The notes: a model not told the origin generated them from the letters alone. 64,000 nucleotides of DNA from Desulfurobacterium thermolithotrophum DSM 11699 (GCF_000191045.1 NC_015185.1:1308501-1372500); one strand, 5' to 3'. Positions 43,671 to 53,071 are shown, counted from the first letter of the stretch. A program made the numbers and translations.

Positions 43671-45053
43671 ATGGTAAGAAGAATGTATTTGAAAAACTTG
43701 ATTTTAATTGTTTTTGATATCTTCTCTTATTATGTTTGTTTGGTTTTTGCCTATTTAACTAGAGATTTTTTTGGTCATTCTATTTTTCCTCCTTATCAGA
43801 TGGAACTTAAACATCTTTTATCTTTTTGGTGGTTTCCTATAGTTTTTATTTTGTTTATAGCGCTGGAGAAGCTTTATACTTTCAGATTTCCATTCTGGGA
43901 AGAAGCAAGGAGGTTGACGAGAGCTCTAACAATAGCCACTGTTGTAATATTCGCTATTGTTTCCTTAGGAAAAATGTCGGAGGAAGTTTCTCGTCTTACT
44001 TTGATTTTTCTCTGGTTGTATGCTCTCTTTTTGTTTCCTTCTGTTCGTTACATTGTAAAAAGTTTGCTCTACAAAATTCCTAAGTGGAGAGAACCAGTTA
44101 CCTTAATAGGAGATACTAAACTTATTGAAGAATTGGAAGATGTTCTAGAAAACAATAAGTTTATAGGCTATGAAGTAGTTAAAAAAATTCTGTTAAGAGA
44201 TAGGAATTCCTTACTGGAAGATGTTTCGAGCAAGATTGACACCCAGACTGTTATTATTTCTATTCCACTTAGCTGGATAGATGATGCTGAAAGATTTCTT
44301 GCGAAGATTCAAAAGACAGTCAGGCGCATTCTTTTTGTACCGAACATCAGGGGACTTGCTTTTTTAAATTCAGAGCTCTACCCGATACCTTTTAGTGAGA
44401 TTTTCTTTTTATCTATAAAGAATAATCTAAAATCAAAACTCAACAAAACTTTAAAAAGAGCTTTTGATTTATTAATTTCTCTTATGTTGCTGCCGGTTTT
44501 AATTCCGTTGATTCTGATTATAGCAATTCTTATAAAATTGGATTCAAAAGGTCCTGTCTTTTTTGTCCATGAAAGAATTGGTGAAAATGGAAAAACTATA
44601 AGGGTTATAAAATTTAGAACTATGTATCATGATGCAAAAGAAAGACTTGAAAAGCTACTAAAAGAAGATGAACAAGCCAGAAAAGAATGGGAAACAAATT
44701 TTAAACTAAAAAATGATCCAAGAGTTACGAAAATAGGTAAACTCTTAAGAAAGACTTCTCTTGATGAACTTCCACAAATTTTTAACGTTTTAAAGGGAGA
44801 CATGAGCCTTGTTGGTCCCCGTCCTGTTGTAAAAGAAGAAATAGAAAAATACTATGGAGATTTTGCTCAATATTACTATATGGTAAAGCCTGGAATAACA
44901 GGATTATGGCAAGTTAGTGGAAGAAGTGATACGGACTATGATAAAAGAGTAAGACTTGATACATGGTACGTACTGAATTGGTCATTGTGGCTTGATCTGG
45001 TTATACTGATAAAGACCGTGGAAGCAGTCTTAAAAGGAAAAGGAGCTTATTAA
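43671..45053 (+). CDS. Undecaprenyl-phosphate sugar-1-phosphate transferase (WbaP-like)
   Basis: 460 residues: four N-terminal membrane segments, a Rossmann-like middle part and a C-terminal bacterial sugar transferase domain with KRAFDLLISLMLLP, GPVFFVHERIGENGKTIRVIKFRTM, DELPQIFNVLKGDMSLVGPRPV and KPGITGLWQVSGRS. It starts glycan assembly by loading the first sugar phosphate onto undecaprenyl phosphate. First gene of the operon-like run 43671-48553. A second Met four codons in is an alternative start. Confidence 0.93.
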   Translation: MVRRMYLKNLILIVFDIFSYYVCLVFAYLTRDFFGHSIFPPYQMELKHLLSFWWFPIVFILFIALEKLYTFRFPFWEEARRLTRALTIATVVIFAIVSLGKMSEEVSRLTLIFLWLYALFLFPSVRYIVKSLLYKIPKWREPVTLIGDTKLIEELEDVLENNKFIGYEVVKKILLRDRNSLLEDVSSKIDTQTVIISIPLSWIDDAERFLAKIQKTVRRILFVPNIRGLAFLNSELYPIPFSEIFFLSIKNNLKSKLNKTLKRAFDLLISLMLLPVLIPLILIIAILIKLDSKGPVFFVHERIGENGKTIRVIKFRTMYHDAKERLEKLLKEDEQARKEWETNFKLKNDPRVTKIGKLLRKTSLDELPQIFNVLKGDMSLVGPRPVVKEEIEKYYGDFAQYYYMVKPGITGLWQVSGRSDTDYDKRVRLDTWYVLNWSLWLDLVILIKTVEAVLKGKGAY

Positions 45054-45067
45054 TCCAGGAGAAAGGG

Positions 45068-46348
45068 TTGCTTTTAAACTGGAGGCTGGATTCGGATAAG
45101 AAAAGACTTTTAGAAAACTTTTTTTTTCTGTCAGTTCTTCAAGGAGCGAATTATATTCTTCCTTTAATTACTTTACCTTATCTTGTGAGGGTTTTAGGAC
45201 CTGAAAAGTTTGGACTTATAGCGTTTGCACAGGCATTTATTCAATATTTTAATATTCTCACAGATTATGGCTTCAATCTATCAGCTACAAGGGAAATTTC
45301 TATACATCGGGAGAATAAAGAGAAGATTGCAGAAATTTTTAGTTCTGTAATGATTATAAAATTTGCTTTGCTTATTTTGTCTTTCATAATTATGACAATT
45401 ATTGTTTTTTCTTTTGAAAAGTTTAGGAAGGATTGGTTGATTTATTACTTAACTTTTGGAATAGTTATTGGACAAGCTTTATTTCCTGTGTGGTTTTTTC
45501 AGGGAATGGAAAGGATGAAGTATATTACTATTTTAAATATTACTGCTAAATTGATTTTTACCGTTTCTATTTTTGTTTTTGTTCATGAAGTCTCAGATTA
45601 TATTTATGTACCGTTATTGAATTCCTTAGGATTTTTGGTTACTGGAATACTAGCTTTGCGGATTGTCATTAAAGATTTTGGTTTTAACTTTAAAGTTCCA
45701 TCTTTGATAGCCATAAAACGCCAATTAAAAGAGGGTTGGTATATATTTATTTCTACTGTCGCAATTAGCTTATATACAATTTCCAATACTTTTATCTTAG
45801 GTCTATTTACAAATAACACAATTGTTGGATATTATTCAGCTGCCGAGAAAATAGTAAAAGCAGTTCAAGGTTTGATAACTCCAGTTTCTCAAACAATTTA
45901 TCCGTATATAAGTAAACTGATTAATAAATCAAAAGAAAGGGGACTTAAATTTATACAGAAAGTAACTTTCTTAATTGGAGGAATAAGTTTTCTTCTATCT
46001 GTAGGCATATTCATCTTTGCGGATTTAATTGTAAAATTTTTATTAGGGAATCAATATACAGAGTCTGTTGTTGTCTTAAAAATTTTGTCATTTCTACCGT
46101 TTATAATAGCCCTAAGCAATATATTTGGGATTCAAACTATGCTAAATTTTAATTATAAAAAAGCTTTCTCAAAGATTTTAGTGAGTGCAAGTATTATTAA
46201 TATTTTGTTAGCTTTTGTTTTAGTTCCACTTTATCAACATGTTGGGATATCATTTGCTGTGTTAATATCTGAAATATTTGTTACAGTTTCTATGTTTGTG
46301 TATTTGCAAAAAAAAGGTATAAAAGTTTTGGAGGGAAAAATTGTTTGA
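45068..46348 (+). CDS. wzx: Lipid-linked oligosaccharide flippase, Wzx type
   Basis: 426 residues with about 12 to 14 membrane segments and the polysaccharide-biosynthesis opening YILPLITLPYLVRVLGPEKFGLIAFAQAF. It flips undecaprenyl-linked repeat units to the periplasm. TTG start with AGGAG about 8 bases upstream; overlaps glf by 8 bases. Confidence 0.9.
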   Translation: MLLNWRLDSDKKRLLENFFFLSVLQGANYILPLITLPYLVRVLGPEKFGLIAFAQAFIQYFNILTDYGFNLSATREISIHRENKEKIAEIFSSVMIIKFALLILSFIIMTIIVFSFEKFRKDWLIYYLTFGIVIGQALFPVWFFQGMERMKYITILNITAKLIFTVSIFVFVHEVSDYIYVPLLNSLGFLVTGILALRIVIKDFGFNFKVPSLIAIKRQLKEGWYIFISTVAISLYTISNTFILGLFTNNTIVGYYSAAEKIVKAVQGLITPVSQTIYPYISKLINKSKERGLKFIQKVTFLIGGISFLLSVGIFIFADLIVKFLLGNQYTESVVVLKILSFLPFIIALSNIFGIQTMLNFNYKKAFSKILVSASIINILLAFVLVPLYQHVGISFAVLISEIFVTVSMFVYLQKKGIKVLEGKIV

Positions 46349-47489
46349 TTATATTGTAGTTGGTTCAGGTTTTGCTGGAAGTGTTATTGCAGAAAGAATA
46401 GCAAATGTTTTAAACAAAAAAGTTTTAGTAATAGAAAAAAGAACCCATATTGGGGGTAATTGTTATGACTATAGGACTAAAGAAGGAATAATTGTTCACA
46501 AATATGGCCCTCATTTGTTCCATACAAACTATAAGGAAGTTTTTGATTACCTTTCTGACTTTACAGATTGGCAAATTTATCGTCATAGAGTTTTAGCTTT
46601 TATAGATGGGAAGAAAGTTCCTATTCCATTCAACTTTAACTCAATTGAAATGCTATTCCCTAAAAGTTTAGCGGAAAAACTAATAAATAAATTGCTTTCT
46701 AAGTATTCTTACGGCTCTAAAGTTCCAATATTAGAGCTTAGAAAAGAAAATGACAAAGATTTAAAATTTTTAGCCGATTTTATATATAAAAAAGTGTTTA
46801 AAAACTACACAGCTAAACAATGGGGTAAGAAACCCGAAGAAATTGACCCTGAAGTTACCGCAAGGGTTCCAATCTTTATAGGTAGAGATGATAGATACTT
46901 TAACGATATATATCAAACTGTTCCAGTGGAAGGCTATACTAAAATCTTTGAGCGAATGCTTGCCTATCCAAACATAAAGTTAATGTTAAATACAGATTTT
47001 AGAGAAGTTATGAACATAGATTTAGAAACTAAGAAAATCTACTTTTTGGGGCAGGAATTTAAAGGAAAAGTAATATTTACAGGAATGATAGACCAACTTT
47101 TTGAATATAAGTTCGGTAAGCTTCCGTATCGTTCTCTTGATTTAAAGTTTGAAACTTTAGAAACAGAATACTTCCAGGAAGTAGCAACAGTTAATTATCC
47201 TAACGATTATGACTTTACAAGAATAACGGAATTTAAACATATTCATCCTATAAAAGTTAATAAGACGGTTATACTAAAGGAGTATCCTAAGGATTATAAT
47301 CCTGAGAAAGATATACCTTATTATCCTGTATTTACAGAGGAAAATCAGGAGTTGTATTATAAATACAAAGAATTAGCTGAAAAGTTTGAGAATCTTATTT
47401 TGGTCGGAAGATTAGCAGAATATCGTTACTATGATATGGATGATGTGGTTAAAAGGGCACTGGAAGTCTTTGAGGAGAAAGTAAAATGA
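46341..47489 (+). CDS. glf: UDP-galactopyranose mutase
   Basis: 382 residues: FAD-binding DYIVVGSGFAGSVIAERIA, RTHIGGNCYD, HKYGPHLFHT and C-terminal VGRLAEYRYYDMDDV. It converts UDP-Galp to UDP-Galf, so the glycan probably contains galactofuranose. TTG start with GGAGGG at 46330-46335. It overlaps the next gene by 4 bases. Confidence 0.95.
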   Translation: MFDYIVVGSGFAGSVIAERIANVLNKKVLVIEKRTHIGGNCYDYRTKEGIIVHKYGPHLFHTNYKEVFDYLSDFTDWQIYRHRVLAFIDGKKVPIPFNFNSIEMLFPKSLAEKLINKLLSKYSYGSKVPILELRKENDKDLKFLADFIYKKVFKNYTAKQWGKKPEEIDPEVTARVPIFIGRDDRYFNDIYQTVPVEGYTKIFERMLAYPNIKLMLNTDFREVMNIDLETKKIYFLGQEFKGKVIFTGMIDQLFEYKFGKLPYRSLDLKFETLETEYFQEVATVNYPNDYDFTRITEFKHIHPIKVNKTVILKEYPKDYNPEKDIPYYPVFTEENQELYYKYKELAEKFENLILVGRLAEYRYYDMDDVVKRALEVFEEKVK

Positions 47490-48553
47490 GTGTAAAAATT
47501 TACCCTAATACTAAAGTATATGTAGTTGCTCCTGCTAATACTGCAACTGGAGGACCAGAATTATTACAACAATTAGTATATCATCTAAGGAATAATTTAA
47601 ATATTGATGCATACATATACTATGTACCATCTGATCTACCTGATCCAGTACATCCAGAATATAAACAATATAACAACCCTTATGTAAGAAAGATTGAGGA
47701 CGAAAAAGAAAACTTATTAATTGTTCCTGAAGTGATAGGTGGTATAAGAGTTCTATCCAGATATTCAGAAATAAGAAAAGTGATTTGGTGGTTAAGTGTA
47801 GACAACTTTTATATATCGGCAATTTTGAAATCCAAAAGAGCTTTTTTCTTTAGGAGAGTAGTAAATAAGATATCAAAGTTAATTTTAAATAAGACTCTTT
47901 TTGATATAAATGAATTAACTTTGAAAAAAATAACTCATATGAACCTATTCAAATTTGATCAAGTAAGACAGGTAGATTTTCATTTAGCACAAAGCTATTA
48001 TGCTATACATCACTTAGAAAGTAATGGTATTCCTAAAAACAAAATATTTTATTTGTCAGATTATCTAAATGAAAATTTTCTCAAAATTCAGACAGACTTA
48101 CTTAAAAAAGAAAATATTGTTGTATACAATCCCAAAAAAGGTTTTTCTTTCACTAAGAAAATAATTAAGAATGCTCCAGGAATAAGATTTGTTCCTTTGG
48201 TTAATATGACCAGACAACAAGTGATAGAAACTCTTCAAAAAGCTAAGGTATATATAGACTTTGGAAATCACCCTGGTAAAGACAGAATTCCTCGAGAGGC
48301 TGCTATTTTAGGATGTTGTGTAATTACAGGAAAAAGAGGGTCTGCTAAATACTTTGAAGATGTTCCTATTTCCGAAGAATATAAATTTTATGATAAGGAA
48401 GAGAATATACCCAAGATTATTAATAAAATAAAAGACTGTTTTGAAAACTTTGAAGAAAGGTATAAGGATTTTAATTATTACCGAGAAGTTATAAAAAACG
48501 AACTCCAAAAATTTTTAGAAGATTTGAAAAGTATATTTAGACGGGAGGATTAA
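47486..48553 (+). CDS. Glycosyltransferase-like protein next to glf
   Basis: 355 residues; VYVVAPANTATGGPELLQQLVYHL resembles the acceptor domain of GT-B enzymes. KAKVYIDFGNHPGKDRIPREAAILGCCVITGKRGSA resembles the nucleotide-sugar domain, where an acidic residue in PREA replaces the usual EG..P..E. A sugar transferase, perhaps for Galf, is inferred from position after glf. The exact family is not recognised. Confidence 0.7.
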   Translation: MSVKIYPNTKVYVVAPANTATGGPELLQQLVYHLRNNLNIDAYIYYVPSDLPDPVHPEYKQYNNPYVRKIEDEKENLLIVPEVIGGIRVLSRYSEIRKVIWWLSVDNFYISAILKSKRAFFFRRVVNKISKLILNKTLFDINELTLKKITHMNLFKFDQVRQVDFHLAQSYYAIHHLESNGIPKNKIFYLSDYLNENFLKIQTDLLKKENIVVYNPKKGFSFTKKIIKNAPGIRFVPLVNMTRQQVIETLQKAKVYIDFGNHPGKDRIPREAAILGCCVITGKRGSAKYFEDVPISEEYKFYDKEENIPKIINKIKDCFENFEERYKDFNYYREVIKNELQKFLEDLKSIFRRED

Positions 48554-48555
48554 AA

Positions 48556-48765
48556 ATGTGTAATAAAAATCAAATTATAGACTGGTTAAAAATTAATCAC
48601 CCAGAATTAAGCTGGACAAGAGCTCCTGGAGATGAACCTCCGACGGGAGTAGATAGTTTATATATTAATAGGCAAGAAGGATACGAAATAGCCGATTTAA
48701 TGTACAAGTTTTTTAAAAGTTGTTATATAAAATGTAATGATTCCAATCTTAAGAAAAAGTTATAG
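48556..48765 (+). CDS. Small hypothetical protein
   Basis: 69 residues (MCNKNQIIDWLKINHPELSW...), two bases after the preceding gene, with GGGAGG just before the ATG. It contains two Cys near the C-terminus and no membrane segment. Not recognised. Confidence 0.5.
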   Translation: MCNKNQIIDWLKINHPELSWTRAPGDEPPTGVDSLYINRQEGYEIADLMYKFFKSCYIKCNDSNLKKKL

Positions 48766-48822
48766 AAAAGGTGAAAAGGTCAAAAGAGAGGAACTACTTA
48801 AATTTTTACGGAGAGAATTTAA

Positions 48823-49053
48823 TTGTTGAAAAGAAAGAAATTCGCACATAAATATAAACTCATTATTTATTGGAGTGACGAAGATGAAAGGTTTATTGTT
48901 GAAGTTCCAGAACTTCCGGGCTGTATGGCTGACGGTATAACCTACGAAGAAGCTGTAAAGAATGCTCAACAAGTAATAGATGAGTGGATTGAAACTGCCA
49001 GAGAACTTGGAAGAAAAATTCCTAAACCAAAGGGAAGACTGATATATGCTTAA
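48823..49053 (+). CDS. HicB-like antitoxin, apparently without HicA
   Basis: 76 residues: YKLIIYWSDEDERFIVEVPELPGCMADGITYEEAVKNAQQVIDEWI is the partial RNase H fold of HicB/UPF0150 proteins. No DNA-binding tail is seen. TTG start with GGAGAG upstream. No intact hicA is adjacent. A short open stretch just before it reads VKREELLKFLRREF, like a HicA N-terminus, but has no start codon and stops at once. Confidence 0.75.
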   Translation: MLKRKKFAHKYKLIIYWSDEDERFIVEVPELPGCMADGITYEEAVKNAQQVIDEWIETARELGRKIPKPKGRLIYA

Positions 49054-49069
49054 CGAGGAGCAAGGATAA

Positions 49070-50227
49070 GTGGATAAAACATATAAGAAGTATGACTTCC
49101 CAAAAGTTTATATCATCATTCTCAACTACAACGGTTGGGCTGATACGATTGAGTGTTTGGAGAGTGTATTACGAAACGATTATCCAAATTACCAAGTTAT
49201 TGTTGTGGATAACAACTCTCCAAACGATTCTATGGAATATATAAAGAAGTGGGCAGAAGGAAAGTTAGATGTATGGGTAAAACCTGACCATCCTTTAAGA
49301 CATCTTTCATTTCCTCCCGTTAAAAAACCTATTCCTTATGTTTACTATACCCGTGAAGAAGCTGAGAAAGGCGGCAATAGTGATTTGGAGAATAGTTTAA
49401 TGGTTAATTTGTTAAATGGTAAGAAAAAAGGTAATCAACCATCAGACCAATTAACTAATCAACTATTTGACAATTTGTCCAATTTTCCATTCAACCAATC
49501 ACCTATTCAGCCAGTTAACTATTCAACAAATTATCCACTAATTCTAATTCAGACTGGAGAAAATTTAGGATTTGCCGGTGGAAATAATGTAGGAATTCGA
49601 TATGCTTTATCAAAAAATGATTTTAAATATGTTTGGTTATTGAATAATGATACTGTGATCGAGAAAGATTCTTTAGTATCTGTAGTAAGGTTTTCGCGCA
49701 CAAATAACTTAGGTATAGCCGGTTCTGTGCTTTATTACTACGATAATCCTGAGAAAATTCAAGCTTATGGTGGACATATTAATAGATTTTTAGGTACAAG
49801 CTATCATATAGTGAAGAGAGAAGAGCTAAAGAAGAAACTTGATTATGTTGTAGGAGCTTCATTCTTAATAGATGAAAAACTGGTAAAAAGAATAGGATTA
49901 TTGTCAGAAGATTACTTTTTATATTATGAAGAAACGGATTATTGTTTTCAAGCAAGACAAAAAGGATTTAAATTAGGTATAAGTTTAAATTCTAAAGTCT
50001 ATCATAAAGAAGGAGGAACTTATAAGAAAAAACCGTTGTTTTTAAGGCAAATGATACATTTAAATAGGATTAAATTTTATAAAAAACATATAAATGCTTA
50101 TTGGAACATAGGATTAATACCTACTAAAATCTGTTATTTTATAAATAATTTAAGACTAAAGGTCTTGGAAATAGTAGTTTTACTTAGTAGGAACCTAATA
50201 TCTTCCCAAATAGATATTAGAAAATAG
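49070..50227 (+). CDS. GT2 family glycosyltransferase with an in-frame repeat insertion
   Basis: 385 residues. GT-A opening VYIIILNYNGWADTIECLESVL, then after an unusual Asn/Gln/Pro-rich stretch LILIQTGENLGFAGGNNVGIRYAL and VWLLNNDTVIEKDSL (the DxD-like NDT), and FLYYEETDYCFQARQKGFKLG. It is a rhamnosyl/galactofuranosyltransferase-like enzyme. Residues about 107-154 are encoded by both arms of the octamer palindromic repeat, placed between two otherwise normal parts of the fold. GTG start. Confidence 0.85.
   Translation: MDKTYKKYDFPKVYIIILNYNGWADTIECLESVLRNDYPNYQVIVVDNNSPNDSMEYIKKWAEGKLDVWVKPDHPLRHLSFPPVKKPIPYVYYTREEAEKGGNSDLENSLMVNLLNGKKKGNQPSDQLTNQLFDNLSNFPFNQSPIQPVNYSTNYPLILIQTGENLGFAGGNNVGIRYALSKNDFKYVWLLNNDTVIEKDSLVSVVRFSRTNNLGIAGSVLYYYDNPEKIQAYGGHINRFLGTSYHIVKREELKKKLDYVVGASFLIDEKLVKRIGLLSEDYFLYYEETDYCFQARQKGFKLGISLNSKVYHKEGGTYKKKPLFLRQMIHLNRIKFYKKHINAYWNIGLIPTKICYFINNLRLKVLEIVVLLSRNLISSQIDIRK
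49388..49530 (+). repeat. Octamer-type palindromic repeat R3 inside a GT2 gene
   Basis: The forward units (AATAGTTTAATGGTTAATTTG) are followed by reverse units (AATCAACCATC, CAATTAACTAATCAAC, CCATTCAACC, GTTAACTATTCAAC). The reading frame stays open across the whole insertion. Confidence 0.8.
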
Positions 50228-50327
50228 AAAAATGGAAAACAAAAATATATGTGCAAAGATAGACTATCTTTGCATAGTTTTATTTCTCAGGATTTGTGAG
50301 AAGATTTCTAAAGTACGAGTTTAACAG

Positions 50328-51437
50328 ATGAAAATAGCGCTTGTTCATGATTGGCTTACAACTTTAGCAGGAGCGGAAAAGGTTTTGGAAGCTATCTATG
50401 AATTATACCCTTACTTTATTTATACCCTCGTAAAAGATGAAAAGAAACTCAAAGATTCTATTTTTGAAAAAGCTGATATTAGAACCTCTTTTATTCAGAA
50501 ACTTCCTAAAGCTAAGACTAAATATAGAAACTACCTTCTGTTTTTTCCTTTAGCAATAGAACAGTTTAATTTATCTGAATATGATGTCATTATTTCTTCA
50601 TCTCATGCTGTAGCAAAAGGAGTTTTAACTAATTCTAATCAGCTTCATATATGCTATTGTCATACACCTGTAAGGTATGCATGGGATTTATATCATGAAT
50701 ATTTGAAAAAATCGGGATTATCAAAGGGCATAAAAGCTGTTATAGCTAAGCTTATTCTGCATTACATAAGAATTTGGGATGCAACCACAAGTAATAGAGT
50801 AGATTATTTTATTGCAAATTCAAGATACATTGCAAAGAGAATCAAGAAAACTTATGGACGAGAATCAACGGTTATTTATCCACCCGTAAATGTTGATAAG
50901 TTTGAGGTTTATACGCAAAAGGAAGATTTCTATCTTACTGCTTCGAGAATGGTTCCTTACAAGAAAATAGATCTAATAGTAGAAGCTTTTTCCAAAATGC
51001 CAGATAAAAAACTTGTTGTTATTGGTGATGGTCCGGATTTTGAAAAAATAAAGAAAAAGGCTGGAAAGAATGTAGAACTTTTAGGTTATCAGCCGTTTGA
51101 AGTGTTAAAGGATTATATGCAGAGAGCAAAAGCGTTTATATTTGCAGCTGAAGAAGATTTTGGAATAGTACCTGTTGAGGCTCAAGCTTGTGGTACACCC
51201 GTTATTGCCTATGGTAAAGGAGGAGTAACTGAAACAGTCATTAACGGAAAAACAGGAATATTTTTTAGAACACAAACTGTAGAAAGTTTGATTGAGGCCA
51301 TTAAAAATTTTGAGCGAAGAGAAGATATATTTGATCCTTTGGAAATAAGAAAGAATTCTGAAAAATTTAGTAAAGAAAGGTTTAAGAAAGAATTCAAGGA
51401 ATTTGTAGATAAGAAAATAGAAGAATTCTTTGGTTAG
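50328..51437 (+). CDS. GT4 family glycosyltransferase (mannosyltransferase-like)
   Basis: 369 residues: MKIALVHDWLTTLAGAEKVLEAIYEL and YCHTPVRYAWDLYHEYL at the front, then GDGPDFEKIKKKAG, FIFAAEEDFGIVPVEAQACGTPVIAYGKGGVTETV (the E-x7-E motif). It resembles WbaZ-type mannosyltransferases; GDP-mannose is a reasonable donor because manC is next. Confidence 0.9.
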   Translation: MKIALVHDWLTTLAGAEKVLEAIYELYPYFIYTLVKDEKKLKDSIFEKADIRTSFIQKLPKAKTKYRNYLLFFPLAIEQFNLSEYDVIISSSHAVAKGVLTNSNQLHICYCHTPVRYAWDLYHEYLKKSGLSKGIKAVIAKLILHYIRIWDATTSNRVDYFIANSRYIAKRIKKTYGRESTVIYPPVNVDKFEVYTQKEDFYLTASRMVPYKKIDLIVEAFSKMPDKKLVVIGDGPDFEKIKKKAGKNVELLGYQPFEVLKDYMQRAKAFIFAAEEDFGIVPVEAQACGTPVIAYGKGGVTETVINGKTGIFFRTQTVESLIEAIKNFERREDIFDPLEIRKNSEKFSKERFKKEFKEFVDKKIEEFFG

Positions 51438-51461
51438 TTAATATATATTGGAGGAAAGTTA

Positions 51462-52928
51462 ATGAAAGCAGTTATTTTAGCAGGTGGGAGTGGTACAAGG
51501 CTTTTTCCGCTGTCAAGAAAGAAATATCCTAAGCAATTTTTAAAAATCGGTGATAAAAAATCTTTGATTCAAAAAACTGTTGAAAGAAGTTTGCTTACTG
51601 TTAATCCAGAAGATTTAATCATAATAACCAATAAAGACTACCAATTCCACATCAGAAACCAACTTTCAGAACTATTTGCCAATTTAACCATTAAACCATT
51701 CAACCATTCAGCTAATCAACCATTCAACCTAATCCTCGAACCTATAGGAAGAAACACTGCTCCAGCAATAGCGTTGGCAGCAAAGTTTGCGCTTGAAAAG
51801 CTAAAAGTCCATGAAGATGAGGTTTTGTTTGTATCTCCCTCTGATCATATTATTTCACCTATAGAAAAGTTTGCTGAATATATGAAAAAAGCTGAAAAAA
51901 TAGCAAAAGAAGGATATATCGTAACTTTTGGTATTAGACCTACAAAACCAGAAACCGGTTATGGATATATAGAAAGTGATAGTGTTAGTGTTGGTGATAG
52001 TATAAGGGCTTATATAGTGAGGCAATTCCACGAAAAACCCGATTTAGAAACGGCTAAGGAGTATTTAGCAAAAGGAAATTACTACTGGAACAGTGGAATG
52101 TTTGCTTTTACTATAAGAACAATTTTTGAAGAATTTAAGAAACATGCACCTGAAATTTATGAAAAAGTAGAAAATAGGACATTTGATGAAGTTTTGGAGA
52201 ACTTTGAATCCATGCCAGATATTTCTATAGATTACGCTGTAATGGAAAAAACGGATAAAGCTGTTGTTTTGCCACTTGACATAATCTGGTCAGATGTAGG
52301 CTCATGGGATGCTTTTTATGAAGTGATGGAGAAAGATGAAAATGGAAATGTAAAAGTTGGCAATGTTATTGATATTGATACAAAAGATTCTTTGATTTTA
52401 GGTAACAAAAGAGTTGTTTCTACTATTGGAATTGAAAACTTAATGATTGTTGAAACAGATGATGTTTTATTAATCGCAAAAAAAGGAGAGGGTCAAAAGG
52501 TTAGAGAAGTTGTAAGGAAGTTAAAAGAGAATAAGGATTTTAAGCATTTAACAGAATTTCATACAACAGTTTATCGTCCATGGGGTAGTTATACAGAGCT
52601 TGAAAAAGGAGATAGATACAGAATAAAAAGGATTACTGTAAAGCCAGGGGAAGCTTTAAGTTTGCAGCTTCATTATCATAGAAGTGAGCATTGGATAGTA
52701 GTAAAGGGGACTGCAAAAGTTGTATTGGAAGATGAAAAGGGTGAACTTAAAGAGTTCTTTATTCATGAAAATGAAAGTATTTATGTTCCAAAAACAAAAA
52801 AGCATAGGCTTATTAATCCTGGAAAAGTGCCGTTAGAGATAATAGAAGTTCAGGTAGGGGAATATGTTGAAGAAGATGATATAGTTAGGTTTGATGATAG
52901 GTATTGTAGAGAGATAGAAAGTGGTTGA
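51462..52928 (+). CDS. manC: Mannose-1-phosphate guanylyltransferase / mannose-6-phosphate isomerase
   Basis: 488 residues. The nucleotidyltransferase domain has GGSGTRLFPLSRKKYPKQFLKI, EPIGRNTAPAIALAA and FHEKPDLETAKEYL. The cupin isomerase domain has RPWGSYTELEKGDRYRIKRI, LHYHRSEHWIVVKG and ESIYVPKTKKHRLINPG. It makes GDP-mannose. Two low-complexity insertions stand out: residues ~72-89 from the octamer repeat (NLTIKPFNHSANQPFN) and ~171-180 (SDSVSVGDSI) from a hexamer-like repeat. Confidence 0.93.
   Translation: MKAVILAGGSGTRLFPLSRKKYPKQFLKIGDKKSLIQKTVERSLLTVNPEDLIIITNKDYQFHIRNQLSELFANLTIKPFNHSANQPFNLILEPIGRNTAPAIALAAKFALEKLKVHEDEVLFVSPSDHIISPIEKFAEYMKKAEKIAKEGYIVTFGIRPTKPETGYGYIESDSVSVGDSIRAYIVRQFHEKPDLETAKEYLAKGNYYWNSGMFAFTIRTIFEEFKKHAPEIYEKVENRTFDEVLENFESMPDISIDYAVMEKTDKAVVLPLDIIWSDVGSWDAFYEVMEKDENGNVKVGNVIDIDTKDSLILGNKRVVSTIGIENLMIVETDDVLLIAKKGEGQKVREVVRKLKENKDFKHLTEFHTTVYRPWGSYTELEKGDRYRIKRITVKPGEALSLQLHYHRSEHWIVVKGTAKVVLEDEKGELKEFFIHENESIYVPKTKKHRLINPGKVPLEIIEVQVGEYVEEDDIVRFDDRYCREIESG
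51676..51729 (+). repeat. Octamer-type repeat R4 (reverse arm only) inside manC
   Basis: AATTTAACCATTAAACC, ATTCAACCATTCAGC and TAATCAACCATTCAACC are reverse-complement units of TTGAATGG, in frame within manC just before the conserved EPIGRNTAPA segment. Confidence 0.8.
51975..52003 (+). repeat. Hexamer-like repeat inside manC
   Basis: GTGATAGTGTTAGTGTTGGT and on to GATAGT is made of GTGATA/GTGTTA/GTGTTG units. The complementary units (AACACT/AACACC) make up the 3' end of pglB (62190-62219). Confidence 0.5.
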
Positions 52929-52960
52929 ATAGTTAAATGGTTAAATAGGTGAATGGATGA
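52922..52960 (+). repeat. Octamer-type repeat R5a after manC
   Basis: Forward units only: GGTTGAATAGTTAAATGG followed by TTAAATAGGTGAATGG, overlapping the manC stop. Confidence 0.65.
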
Positions 52961-52966
52961 ATCGAG

Positions 52967-53071
52967 ATGATGGATAAAATAGTTGTTTATCTAATAGTCA
53001 TTTTGGCAATTGTTATAACTCTGTATGCTTTAGCTACACCGATTTTTGAATATGGCAAGAAGAGATCTTGA
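52967..53071 (+). CDS. Possible 34-aa membrane peptide
   Basis: MMDKIVVYLIVILAIVITLY followed by ALATPIFEYGKKRS: one hydrophobic helix with a basic tail. There is no strong SD. It lies between two repeat arrays. It may be a real small protein or a chance frame. Confidence 0.3.
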   Translation: MMDKIVVYLIVILAIVITLYALATPIFEYGKKRS

